From positions 194,273,921 to 194,337,920 of the forward strand of contig NC_053393.1 of assembly GCF_905171765.1 (NCBI RefSeq): a DNA stretch of 64,000 nucleotides. Reading direction: 5' to 3'. Position 1 is the first letter of the stretch; the number at the start of each line of letters is the position of its first letter. Of this stretch, positions 11,053-21,185 are shown one piece after another. The notes beneath the pieces were generated by a model, which searched no databases, had not been told where the DNA came from, and saw only the letters and a list, made by a program, of their open reading frames with translations. The stretch comes from Bufo bufo (Eukaryota > Chordata > Amphibia > Anura > Bufonidae). The translations under genes were made by a program, and so were the position numbers.

Positions 11053-11443
11053 GTAATAAAGAAAACATCTGTTTAGAGCATTCAGGATGTGAAGCAGCAT
11101 TTCATATTACCACATAAAATATTGTGACATAAGGATGATTTAGAAATAGTAAAGTGACTTATGCCTTAACAATATAGACTGCTTGTCTAAAACTGTTGGT
11201 CCAGTATAGCCAATATGGTAATGGTTGCAAAAAAAACAACAAAAACACATATATATATATATATATATATCACAACATGGAATGGTACATGCATTGCATG
11301 GGCTTTATTTTGTAGATATCATCTATTATCCTGATTCTTTTTTACATTTATTAAGACCCCTAGACCAGAGGAGGAGCAGATTAGTATAGATTATAGGAGA
11401 CAGTTAAACCTCCACAGTCCGTATATAAATGTGTATATATACA

Positions 11444-12420
11444 CTCATTGGCAAAAAAATAATAATAAAAATAGCGCACCAAGAATAAGTTGTTAGAATC
11501 CAATGAAACTTTACAGGTGTCAATGTAATGATGATATGTACATGTTTATAATATTAGAGCAAGTGTATACGTTTATTGGGGAAAACTGTACAATTGAAAG
11601 GAGGCTCCAATACCTTGTTGGCCGCCACTAGCCTGGAGACAAGATGAGATATAGTTGGGAAAGGAGGCAGTTTCCTTATGGTATCCAGTGGCACATTTGC
11701 CCACAGATGTTGAAGCTGGGCCTGTAGATCCTGCACACTCATAGGTTACTGAAACTGATGTCGCAACTGGTCCCATAAATGCTCGATTGGTGATAACTAG
11801 CTACTGGAAAGGCCAAAAAAAGTGCTGCAATCTGGTGGACACATTTCCCTTGCTGTGTGTGGGGGCGATCATTATCCTGATGAACAATGCCAGTTGGAAG
11901 ACCTGCCATGAGAGGCAACACATGTAATCGCAAGATGTCCTGCACATGTCGCTGAACTGTTAGTGTCCCTCGTATCACTACTAGGGGTAACTGTCATATG
12001 CGATAGCTCCCCATATCATCACACTAAAAGTTTGGGCAGTGTGATACTCTACAGAAGAGGCAGAATTGAAGCACTAACTATGAGGACCCCATGCTCACAC
12101 CTAACCGTTGTCAGAACCTGGATTTGTCACTAAAGGCAATATGATTCCAATCCTTAGCAGTCCAGGTTTCTCATTCATGACATCACTGCAAACGAAGGTG
12201 ACGGTGTCTGGCTGTCAATGGCAGGATATGTAATGGGCACCTTGACAACAAATTTCCTTCTGCTAAGCACCTTGGAATGGTATGAACAAAGACAGGGGTG
12301 TGTAATGAAAGCGCTACCTGTGTCTGGATGGTGCATAATTAAACTGTTGGAGGTGTTTGTGCTTGTCGGTGGATCAAACGATCCTCTCTGGTGGTCTGTC
12401 TGGGCAGTCTGGAGATTCGT
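11444..12420 (-). mobile_element. Degenerate Tc1/mariner-type transposon
   Basis: On the minus strand, fragments with a Tc1-like order can be read: LQAQLQHLWANVPLDTIRKL at ~11670-11740, the second-Asp region as HQDNDRPHT near 11860, and first-half remnants farther right. The coding frame is broken many times. The left edge begins near ACACTCATTGGCAAAAAAAT; a matching right terminus is not evident. An old inactive copy in the CNDP1 intron. Confidence 0.65.
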
Positions 12421-12562
12421 GTTTGCCCCGAAAATAAGCCCTACCCCAATAATAAGCCCTAACACTATTTTGCAGGGTTTTTGGAGTAGGCTTAAAATAT
12501 AACAGGGGCCAGCGCGCTGTACCGAAGGGTTAGTTTTGAAGAGTTAGGGAGGCAATGCAGGC
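12421..12562. repeat. Dispersed repeat fragment (CCCCGAAAATAAGCCCTA)
   Basis: Contains the tandem phrase CCCCGAAAATAAGCCCTACCCC with a second AATAAGCCCTA, a short non-coding repeat. Too short to classify. Confidence 0.4.
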
Positions 12563-12619
12563 TAACGGCATTCTTTTCCAGAAACCCCCTTTAAGGGTGG
12601 TTTAACAACCACAACTTAA
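12563..12619 (+). repeat. 57-bp direct repeat, left copy
   Basis: Begins TAACGGCATTCTTTTCCAGA and ends ACAACTTAA. It recurs at 15478-15534 in the same orientation with only two differences in 57 positions. The pair brackets ~2.86 kb holding an internally deleted Ngaro copy plus ~1.17 kb of other sequence. It may be an unusually long target-site duplication. Confidence 0.9.
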
Positions 12620-12724
12620 TGATGAATTGATTTGTTCACTATCATTGTTATTTATTTATTCACTGTATAGTACAGGCCGAAATTAGGGCTGCAAGCCTGC
12701 GCAGGCCCTAAGGGGTTGGAGTAA

Positions 12725-13329
12725 GGGTTCATCGGGGGTGGATCAATGTCAACCGGTTTCGTTCACTTTGTTGGTAGATATCATGGGACTCCTAGAGCGG
12801 TTTTGTAGGTCGGCGGAGGAGGTCCGGCTGTTTAAGATGGCTTTTTCACTCGCTTTTTTTGGGGCATTGAGGATTGGGGAGTTGGTTAGTCCGAGTAAGA
12901 GTCGGGCCGGGGGCCTTTGCGGAAAAGATGTGGTGTTATTTGATGATAGGTTGGAATTTTGCATCAGTAGGTCAAAAACGGACCAACTGGGGCCAGGTTG
13001 TCGGGTGGTGTTGTACCAGATGACAGGGTCGAAAGCGTGCCCGGTTCGATGCCTTAGGGAATTTTGTGGAGGGAGAGAGTTTGGGGGGGGGTTGGCCCGT
13101 TGTTGGTTCATGAGGATGGGTCGTTTCTTCCTCGTTTCCAGTTTATAGCTGTTATGAGAGCCTGCTTGAAGGGGTTGGATCGGGACCCCTTGTTATATGG
13201 GGTCATTCTTTTCGGATAGGCACGGCCACGGAAGCGGCTAGGAGGGGGTTGGGGGAGGAAGTTATTCGGTGCATTGGCCATTGGGAGCCTATTCGGTTCT
13301 GGTCATATGTTAGACTCAGGGATTGATGT
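12725..13329 (+). pseudogene. Tyrosine recombinase, C-terminal catalytic part, frameshifted
   Basis: The first frame (12738-13148) contains FFGALRIGELV with the first catalytic Arg, then RSKTDQLGPGCRVVLYQ. After frame changes the GHSFRIGTATEAARRG block (His and second Arg) and the WSYVRL block (nucleophilic Tyr) follow at ~13200-13320. This R..HxxR..Y set is that of phage-integrase-type recombinases, used by Ngaro/DIRS elements to integrate a circular DNA intermediate. At least two frameshifts, near 13130 and 13200, inactivate it. Confidence 0.75.
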
Positions 13330-13371
13330 GTGTTATTTTTGTGTTCCCTACAGGTGTTTCACAGTGTCTGG

Positions 13372-14062
13372 TGTGGATTATGGGGCACTCTTACGTGTTC
13401 TGGGGAGCATTACGAACAGACCCGATGGAAGGCAGTTGGGTTTTTCGAGAGAGGTGGTGTTGATCTGATGGTTTTGGAGGAGAGGCATGCTGTGTTGTCG
13501 GGTTCTTACTGAGTTTCACAGGTTTGCACGGTTAAATATGCCTCCCAGAGTTTTGGTGTTGCAGGTAGGGGGAAACAATTTGGGGGCCTTTTGGGAGCTT
13601 GTGAAGGACATCAAGTTTGACTTGCTGCGGTTGTGGGCGCAGTATCCGCAGCTGGTGACGGTTTGGTCAGAGATGGTGCCGAGTAAGTACTGGAGGGACG
13701 CGAGGTCTGTGGAACGCCTGAATAAAGCAAGGATAAAGGTGAACAAGGCTGTGGGTAGGTTTGTAGCGAGGAACAGTGGAATTGCTGTTCGGCAGAAGGA
13801 GCTGGAGTCAGGTAAGGGGGCATTTTTGAGAAGTGATGGGGTACACCTGAATGCTGTAGGTATTGATCTCTGGTGTTCTGGTTTGCAGGACGGAATTGAA
13901 TTGGCGTTACGGTGTGGCAGGACGCAAGGAGGTGAAGTGTTTACCTTCTTGTGTCATGGGCGGTGGTGGGTCCTTGGAGTTGGTGGTTATGGTGGCTCTG
14001 GCGTGGGGGGGAGGGAGCCAAAGGGGGCTCTGAACTCCCCAGGTATTGGTTTTGGGGTGTGA
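13372..14062 (+). pseudogene. SGNH/GDSL-type hydrolase of Ngaro element, decayed
   Basis: Reads block I as a GHS-type motif (IMGHSYVFWG-like around 13380), block III as LQVGGNNLG near 13560 and block V as DGVHLNAVG near 13840. These match the intact hydrolase at 21186-21794. In block III the usual Asn-Asp is Asn-Asn here. A frameshift separates block I from the 13487-14062 frame. An acceptor-like CCCTACAG|GT lies at ~13350, just before block I. Confidence 0.7.
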
Positions 14063-14358
14063 TATAGCGGCCCACGTTTGTTGCCATTGGTTACCGGTTT
14101 CTGCCTCTGAGCTGGCATTTATCGGCTAGAGGTAAGTAACTGAGGGCGGGGCAGTTATATGTCATTCTACGGGGCACCAAGGACCCTCCCCGTGCTGTCA
14201 TTTCTCTAGGTTCTTGGGGCGGGGGCCTTCAAGTGGGAGTTATATTTATGGTATTTATGTTATTAATAAAAAGGTTGCTGTGGCCAATAAATCCACTTGC
14301 TGAGTCTGTCATTATTGAGTTGGGAAGGGGAAGGTTAAGGGGTGAGGGACTCGACAAT

Positions 14359-15477
14359 ACACCTGTTATGTTATTCACACATTGAATCATGCTATATGAG
14401 ATTTTATATTGTTGATACAATTATGTTTTTATGTACATATACTTTAGTTTGTAATCAGTGTCTTTCTAATGTATGCTTTATCACATGTTTATTGGCATTT
14501 TAATTTATTGGCGATGGTTCAATTATTCTAATTGGGTTTTACCTTGCCCTTATTGATCTCCTAATATGTCATTTTTACTAGCACTATACCCGCCAATATG
14601 TTTCCACCTGGAATTGAGTGCAACCTGTTGATGCGCTGTGGAATTGCATCGCGCTGTGCTCAGTTTACTATCCCCATAGCAACAAAGGCCATACGTGCCT
14701 CCGTGTGATTCCGGTCACGTGCACAGCTTCGGACACAGTTCTTGCGCGTCATTTTCGTGCTTGGTCACCTGACATGCCGTCCACGTCACAGGTGTGTTTG
14801 GGGAGGTGCTGTTGAGCTACGTGGCATTGCTTTTTCTACATCATCACAGGTGTGTGCTCTTTATTTCCAGGTGTGAACTATTTTGAGGCCTATTTATTAT
14901 CCCACTTTTTTAGTTTTATTAACTCCTGACGAAGCTGTATAGCGAAACGCACGTCAAGGGTTTCTGCCATACGGGGCATAACTGGGACCGTCGCCAATAT
15001 GGGTATCTATATAATTTATTGAATTGATACTGCTGGTATATTCTGTATTGTGATTTTTGTCCACGCATTCAGCTATTTCTGTGGGGACATCCTGCTGATA
15101 CAGCGCAATAGTATTAAAGGTGACTCACCCCTTTGCATTTAAGGATCTACTTATTTAATATATATGGATATATTACTATAGCGCTGCATTTTTTCAGTGA
15201 CCCCCACAGAGTGTCCATATGATATATTTGGGATATATTTGATTAATATAATATTGAGTGGTTACACGGATATACCTTTTGAAATCTGTTTATCTTTATT
15301 GGCTACCCTATTGTCCTAGTCCCATTAGCCCTGTTTGGGCTTCATCTCTGTAGCATTTACCTGGGGCTTTTGCCCTATTTGTTATACGGTGTAATTATTT
15401 ATGAGATTTAATACATTTTATATTTTATTGATATATATTTTTTCTTTGTAATTTTTCTTGGGGTTATTGTTTTTTTT
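14359..15477 (+). mobile_element. Unclassified retroelement-like block with a hammerhead-like motif
   Basis: Together with 12620-12667 this forms a ~1.17-kb block bracketed by the 57-bp direct repeats, with the Ngaro copy inserted into it. No coding frame is recognisable. A GC-rich part (14585-14830) is followed by the motif CTGACGA-A-GC..GC-GAAAC at 14926-14948 and then an AT-rich tail ending in T9 at 15471-15478. Penelope-like element termini are one candidate, because some are known to carry hammerhead ribozymes; this is inference. Confidence 0.4.
14920..14970 (+). ncRNA. Candidate hammerhead-ribozyme-like motif (degenerate)
   Basis: The order is CTGACGA (fits CUGANGA), one extra A, a short hairpin GC-TGTATA-GC, GAAAC, then GCAC and GTC. 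A-C could pair with G-T to give a two-base helix III next to a GUC triplet. The flank AACTC can pair with GGGTT two bases beyond the triplet. Against function: the extra base after the core, a very short helix II and an imperfect helix I. Probably a decayed relative of the better motif at 31470. Confidence 0.3.
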
Positions 15478-15534
15478 TAACGGCATTCTTTTCCAGAAAA
15501 CCCCTTTAAGGGTGGTTTAACAAACACAACTTAA
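15478..15534 (+). repeat. 57-bp direct repeat, right copy
   Basis: Second copy of the 12563-12619 sequence, same orientation, two mismatches, directly after a T-tract. Confidence 0.9.
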
Positions 15535-15985
15535 ACAAAAGCCACTGCAGTATTTTTTATGCCATTTTTGAGCCAAAGCCAGAAGTGGATCCAGTAGGCA
15601 GGAGAAGTCCTTCCTTTACAGTTCCTACTCCTTTTGAATCCATATCTGCCTTTGTCTAAAGCTGCATGGAAAGCCACCATAAGTTCTTAAAAAACAAAAC
15701 ATTGACATTTGTTATTGACTGCATAGCACATTTGATGGATTGCTTAGTATGTAGATATTCATATAAATGGACTATTGCTGCTGTGCAGGGAAAATGTAAA
15801 AATGCTGCAAGGCTAAATCAGTGCTGTGGTTGCTTCATTCATTGAATCAGTGGGAATCTTGAAAGTGATGGCATATCCTAGCAATATACCACAATTTTCT
15901 GTGATGGAAAACCACCACTAACGAGGGATAAAGCACTGCTCCCTTTTATGGCATAGAACATAACAGGTATTGTTGGGACATTCCC
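15535..15985 (+). other. CNDP1 intron, no feature recognised
   Basis: Plain intronic sequence continuing from the target of the 57-bp duplication. No splice-bounded open frame and no terminal inverted repeats seen. Confidence 0.5.
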
Positions 15986-16222
15986 TTAACCTCCCTGGCG
16001 GTAATCCCAAGTGTGGCTCGGGGTTAACTTTCACTGCCAGAAGCGGTAACCCCGAAACACACTCGGACCGCAAAACACTGACGCCGCACATGGCCGACAC
16101 TTACATAGAGAAGTCCTATTCCAGTCTGCATGCTCTATTTTCTTGCAGAGCTGCGGACTGGAAGTTCGGAAATGCAGATGTGGACAAAATTACTGACATA
16201 ATCAGACCGCCAGGGAGGTTAA
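15986..16222. mobile_element. TTAA-flanked MITE (CCTCCCTGGCGGT termini)
   Basis: Inverted termini CCTCCCTGGCGGT (from 15990) and ACCGCCAGGGAGG (to 16218), each bordered by TTAA at 15986-15989 and 16219-16222. The interior is 229 bp, GC-rich and non-coding. The TTAA flank indicates mobilisation by a piggyBac-type transposase supplied in trans. Confidence 0.85.
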
Positions 16223-16631
16223 AGGCGTTGTCCGATTGTTTAATTCTGATGACCTTTCCTCATCAGAAATCACCAGCATATGATTGGTTGGGGTTCAACG
16301 CCCGGCCCCCCTGCCAATCAGCTGTTTGAAGAGGCTGTGGTGCTCTAGTGAGCTCCATGACCTACTTGCAGTTTACCAAGCACATGGCCATGCATTGTAT
16401 AGTGGCTGTACTTGCTATTGCATCTCAGCCCCATGCACTTAAATGGGACTGAGCTATAACTAGGCCATAAGATCGACGACCGTGACATCACTGGCCTAGG
16501 AAAAGGCTGCGGCAGTCTCATCAAAGTCTCTTCAAACAGCTGTTAGGCATGGATGCAGGAGTCAGACCCTCACAGATCAGAAAGTGATTGATCTATACTG
16601 AGGATGGCGAATCAGTGTTAAACACGACTGT

Positions 16632-17204
16632 CTAAGCCTCTTTCACACTTGCGTTGTCCGGATCCGTCGTGCACTCCATTTGTCGGAGGTGCCCGCCGGA
16701 TCCGTAACAACGCAAATGAACTGAAAGCATTTGAAGACGAATCCGTCATCCATGCACTTGGGGCGCCCTGACGTCACTCTGAAGCGCCCCGGGAGCCACA
16801 CGGACGGTAAGTATACTGCTCCCCCGCTCCCCACTACACTTTACCATGGCAAACAGGACTTTAGCGTCCTGGAAGCCATGGTAACCATTCAGAAAAAGCT
16901 AAACGTCGGATCCGGTAATGCGCCGAAATGACGTTTGCCTTTCAATGGGCATTAATTCCGGATCCGGCCTTGTGGCAAGTGTTCAGGATTTTTGGCGGGA
17001 GCAAAAAGCGCAGCATGCTGCAGTATTTTCTCCGGCCAAAAAACGTTCCATTCTGGAACTGAAGGCATCCTGATGCATCCTGAACGGATTTCTCTCCATT
17101 CAGAATGCATTGGGATAATCCTGATCAGGATTCTTCCGGCATAGAGCCCCGACGACGGAACTCTATGCCGGAACCCAACAACGCAAGTGTGAAAGAGCCC
17201 TAAA
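16632..17204. mobile_element. MITE with TTTCACACTTGCGTT termini
   Basis: The left terminus GCCTCTTTCACACTTGCGTT pairs with the right AACGCAAGTGTGAAAGAGCC, and CTAA is found outside both ends. GC-rich interior words (GGATCCG, CCATGGTAACC) and partial foldback arms (CATTGGGAT, CTATGCCGG) are present. It belongs to the same broad superfamily as the elements at 38940-39226 and 45575-46050, which share TTTCACACT.. termini. No coding capacity. Confidence 0.8.
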
Positions 17205-17208
17205 TGTA

Positions 17209-18626
17209 CAGTCGTGGCCAAAAGTTTTGAGAATGACACAAATATTAGTTTTCACAAAGTTTGCTGCTAAACTGCTTTTAGATCTTTGTTTCAGTTGTTT
17301 CTGTGATGTAGTGAAATATAATTACACGCACTTCATACGTTTCAAAGGCTTTTATCGACAATTACATGACATTTATGCAAATAGTCAGTATTTGCAGTGT
17401 TGGCCCTTCTTTTTCAGGACCTCTGCAATTCGACTGGGCATGCTCTCAATTAACTTCTGGGCCAATTCCTGACTGATAGCAACCCATTCTTTCATAATCA
17501 CTTCTTGGAGTTTGTCAGAATTAGTGGGTTTTTGTTTGTCCACCCGCCTCTTGAGGATTGACAACAAGTTCTCAATGGGATTAAGATCTGGGGAGTTTCC
17601 AGGCCATGGACCCAAAATGTCAAAGTTTTGGTCCCCAAGCCACTTAGTTATCACTTTTGCCTTATGGCACGGTGCTCCATCGTGCTGGAAAATGCATTGT
17701 TCTTCACCAAACTGTTGTTGGATTGTTGGAAGAAGTTGCTGTTGGAGGGTGTTTTGGTACCATTCTTTATTCATGGCTGTGTTTTTGGGCAAAATTGTGA
17801 GTGAGCCCACTCCCTTGGATGAGAAGCAACCCCACACATGAATGGTCTCAGGATGCTTTACTGTTGGCATGACACAGGACTGATGGTAGCGCTCACCTTT
17901 TCTTCTCTGGACAAGCCTTTTTCCAGATGCCCCAAACAATCGGAAAGAGGCTTCATCGGAGAATATGACTTTGCCCCAGTCCTCAGCAGTCCATTCACCA
18001 TACTTTCTGCAGAAGATCAATCTGTCCCTGATTGACTCCGATCCCGCAGCTGAATCTTCTTTAGGAGACGATCCTTGCGCTTGCTGGACTTTCTTGGACG
18101 CCCTGAAACCTTCTTAACAACAATTGAACCTCTTTCCTTGAAGTTCTTGATGATCCTATAAATTTTGATTGAGGTGCAATCTTAGTAGCCCCAATATCCT
18201 TGCCTGTGAAGCCATTTTTATGCAACGCAATGATGGCTGCACGCGTTTCTTTGCAGGTCATTATGGTTAATGGAAGAACAATGATTTCAAGCATCACCCT
18301 CCTTTTAACATGTCAAGTCTGCCATTTTAACCCAATCAGCCTGACATAATGATCTCCAGCCTTGTGCTCGTCAACATTCTCACCTGAGTTAACAAGACGA
18401 TTACTGAAATGAGCTCAGCAGGTCCTTTAATGACAGCAATGAAATGCAGTGGAAAGGTTTTTTTTGGGATTAAGTTAATTTTCATGGCAAAGAAGGACTA
18501 TGCAATTCATCTGATCACTCTTCATAACATTCTGGAGTATATGCAAATTGCTATTATAAAAATTTAAGCAGCAACTTTTCCAATTTCCAATATTTATGTC
18601 ATTCTCAAAACTTTTGGCTACGACTG
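17209..18626 (-). mobile_element. Tc1/mariner-type transposon (DD35E), nearly complete
   Basis: Termini CAGTCGTGGCCAAAAGTTTT (17209 on) and AAAACTTTTGGCTACGACTG (to 18626) are inverted repeats with TA at 17207-17208 and 18627-18628. The element is 1,418 bp with the transposase on the minus strand. It sits right beside the MITE ending at 17204. It lies in the last visible CNDP1 intron. Confidence 0.9.
17385..18297 (-). pseudogene. Tc1-like transposase (DD35E), frameshifted
   Basis: The N-terminal DNA-binding piece reads in one frame (18061-18297, with ETRAAIIALHKNGFTGKDIG). The catalytic domain reads in another (17385-18020, 211 codons). Catalytic residues seen: Asp in VIFSDEASF, Asp in FQHDGAPCHK, Glu in SPDLNPIENL. 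Thirty-five residues separate the second Asp from the Glu, giving DD35E rather than the classic DD34E. The two frames are broken around 18020-18060, so the protein is not made whole, but the catalytic half is otherwise open and ends naturally in GQHCKY. Confidence 0.85.
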
Positions 18627-18728
18627 TACATACCAGCAGCATACTTCTGTATTCAATGCAAATTATTGGAATGCTTAAAGTTATTTACGTTTACTGCTCG
18701 TAACCTCTTATATATGTCTGTCCGCTAG

Positions 18729-18876
18729 TGTTCAATGTTGATGCAGACATGATCCGTGCAGGAGGTACAATTCCAATAGCGAAAGATTTTGAAGACATTT
18801 TAGGAAAAAGTGTTATGTTACTTGGTGTTGGTGGATCAGACGATGCTCCTCATGGCCAGAATGAAAAAATAAGCAT
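18729..18876 (+). CDS. CNDP1: Carnosine dipeptidase exon (CNDP1-like), last visible
   Basis: Acceptor CGCTAG; donor CAT|GTAAGT. Two bases complete the Val codon split from the 11052 donor; the product continues FNVDADMIRAGGTIPIAKDF, then LGKSVMLLGVGGSDDAPH and GQNEKIS, ending in phase 2. The His of DDxxHxQNEK is the metal ligand equivalent to His445 of CNDP2 and is kept, so the active site looks intact. Only about 25-30 residues should remain (the NYIEGTK-type C terminus). That exon is not visible downstream. Confidence 0.9.
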
Positions 18877-19555
18877 GTAAGTTTCTGGATTTTATAACAT
18901 TTAATGTGAAATTGTGTCAGAGAAGATTGTATGTATATATTTTCTGAATTATTGTATTTTTCGCACTATAAGACGCATAAGAGGCCCCCTAGGTTTAGAC
19001 AACAGAAAAATAAATATTTTCTACTTATCAGGACTTCCCTGGTAGGTGAATCAATGTAACTATCGTTAATAATCAAGGGTTGAGGGGCTTATAGTTTACA
19101 GTCAGCTTGTGTTGACCCTAACGTGTCATCTTCTGATCATTGAATCAAACAGCAATAGTGCATGTAGTCACATGACAGGAGAAAATGTGTTGCTCTGTAT
19201 TGATTTTACATGATTGTTCTGCTATATTATTTATGTTTTCTGCTTTTTTTAAAGTATTTTTTTACCTCTACCTATGTCCATGACAGTAAAACAAATTCAT
19301 AGCTCTGCAGCACATGCACTACACACACAGCACAGATACATGCACAGTAGATACACACAGGCATTCTGCACAATATTATCTTTAAAGAAGCACTCTGGGA
19401 TTTTTTATTTGCCTAAGCGGTGCAGATAGGCCATTATTAAAGAGAAAGATATAGGCTCGTGTATGCCTTGTGTATACAGTACCTATTTTATTTGTTGTGC
19501 TAATTGTTAAAAAGGAAACATTTAAATCGTGATTTGACATAGGTATTCAGGCCTT
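18877..19555 (+). other. 3' CNDP1 intron: small repeat fragment, no terminal exon seen
   Basis: A fragment reading TTGTATTTTTCGCACTATAAGACGC at ~18953 belongs to a widespread dispersed repeat. The rest is AT-rich. I searched by eye for the short terminal CNDP1 exon and found none in any frame. Confidence 0.5.
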
Positions 19556-19907
19556 TTATTTAGTACTTAGCTGAAGAACCATTACAGTGATTATAGCCTC
19601 CAGTCTTCTTGGGTATGATGTCACAAGGTTTAGGGATTTTCTGCCATTCCTCTCTGCAGAGCCTCTCAAGCTGTGTCAGGTAGGATGGGGACCGTTTCTC
19701 CAGTAATGTTTGATTGGGTTGAAATGGTGCTTTGGCTGGGCCACTCAAGTACATTCACAGAGTTGTCCTTAACCCACTCCTGTGTTGTCTTGGCTGTTTG
19801 CTTCTCAAGCTCTGTCAGGTTGGATGGGAACCATCGGTGGACAGCCATTTTCAGGTCTCCAGAGATGTTCGATTGGGTTAAAGTCAGGGCTCTGGCTGGG
19901 CCACTCA
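19556..19907 (-). mobile_element. Tc1-like transposase 3' remnant, internally duplicated
   Basis: Minus-strand fragments read like the Tc1 C terminus: an SNL-(x)-ELE block near 19800 and again ERLCREEWQKIPKP near 19640, plus a degraded S(P)DLNPIE block seen twice. This indicates a tandem duplication inside the remnant. The remnant is cut at 19907/19908 by the Ngaro element, which therefore inserted into it. Confidence 0.6.
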
Positions 19908-20376
19908 TGACCAGCGTATTATCAAGTCGTTTTACCTCCCACTCTCCCCTCCTTCCCCAAATAAAGACACAACTCCACTGGTGGATTTTATTGGCCACAG
20001 CAGCCATTTATTTATTAATAATAATAATTTAAGCATAAATAACATATAACATAACCAATCCAAGGCCTTCCCACCTGAAGGCCCCCCGCCCAAGAAAAAA
20101 CTTCCAGACCACAGAGAAACATGCCCAGCACGGAGAGGGTCCTTGGAGCCCCGTAAAACCTGACGGATAACAGCCCGTGCCCTCAATTAAATTACCTCCA
20201 GCCGATAAACGCCAGCTCGGAGGCAGAACCGGTAACCATGGGCAACAACCGTGGGGCAGATACCCGCCATATCACACCCAAACATCCAATACCTGGGGAG
20301 TCCAGAGCCCCTTTGGCTCCCTCCCCACCACGCCAGAGCCACCATAACCACCAACTCCAAGGACCCACCCCCGCCA
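19908..20376 (-). repeat. Ngaro split direct repeat B2
   Basis: 469 bp, repeated at 20697-21165 at a constant offset of 789 bp. It begins TGACCAGCGTATT on the + strand and contains AATAAA on the minus strand followed by ~75 bp to the end. Small open frames in it occur in both copies and are not supported as genes. Confidence 0.93.
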
Positions 20377-20696
20377 TGGCCGCTATGACAATGCCGTCCC
20401 TGCTGGACCAAAATCCACCCATAAACCACATCAACCATGACCGCCACTGGCTTCCCTACCCAACCAGCAGCCAAAGGGTGGGTGGGATGGGGCTGCTGAA
20501 AGACTGTTGTCCCGCACGAGATGACCCTGATCCCGCCTCCCGCTACCCCTTTTAAACCCTACACTCCTCCCCTAACGTCCCTCCACCTCCCATCCTTGCA
20601 ATACCCCTTAACCCTAAGCCTCCCAACTCACTCCCTCCAAACGCCTGTCATGCCAGGCCTACCCCCAGTCTTGCAGCCTTAAGTCCGGCCTGTACT
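20377..20696 (-). repeat. Ngaro A2 segment between the B repeats
   Basis: 320 bp separating the two B copies, expected to match A1 at the 5' end of the element. The A1 copy should be in the gap. The start of the related plus-strand copy at 12668 resembles its minus-strand beginning (GTACAGGCCGGACTTAAGG region), supporting the assignment. Confidence 0.7.
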
Positions 20697-21165
20697 TGAC
20701 CAGCGTATTGTCAAGTCGTTTTACCTCCCACTCTCCCCTCCTTCCCCAAATAAAGACACAACTCCACTGGTGGATTTTATTGGCCACAGCAGCCATTTAT
20801 TTATTAATAATAATAATTTAAGCATAAATAACATATAACATAACCAATCCAAGGCCTTCCCACCTGAAGGCCCCCCGCCCAAGAAAAAACTTCCAGACCA
20901 CAGAGAAACATGCCCAGCATGGAGAGGGTCCTTGGAGCCCCGTAAAACCTGACGGATAACAGCCCGTGCCCTCAATTAAATTACCTCCAGCCGATAAACG
21001 CCAGCTCGGAGGCAGAACCGGTAACCATGGGCAACAACCGTGGGGCAGATACCCGCCATATCACACCCAAACATCCAATACCTGGGGAGTCCAGAGCCCC
21101 TTTGGCTCCCTCCCCACCACGCCAAAGCCACCATAACCACCAACTCCATGGACCCACCCCCGCCA
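20697..21165 (-). repeat. Ngaro split direct repeat B1
   Basis: The internal copy of the B repeat directly downstream of the hydrolase gene. Differences from B2 include G for A at ~20711, T for C near 20920 and two near 21123-21149. Confidence 0.93.
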
Positions 21166-21185
21166 CGACCCAAGGGGGTGACGCC

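Larger units (their letters stand above)
12668..14358 (+). mobile_element. Internally deleted Ngaro-type (tyrosine recombinase) retroelement
   Basis: The left end (GTACAGGCCG..GGGCTGCAAG) resembles the start of the A repeat of the minus-strand Ngaro at 19908-23878, seen at ~20690. The right part (13957-14358) is collinear with that element's B repeat and stops at GACTCGACAATAC. Between them only the recombinase C-terminal part and hydrolase region remain; reverse transcriptase and RNase H are gone. The copy therefore has both ends but a large internal deletion. It is clearly older than the minus-strand copy (many substitutions and frameshifts). Confidence 0.75.

Noticed and set aside
20187..21173. 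Gly/Trp-rich open frames in the Ngaro B repeats
   Set aside because: They duplicate with the non-coding B repeats and change frame where A2 and the hydrolase tail differ.
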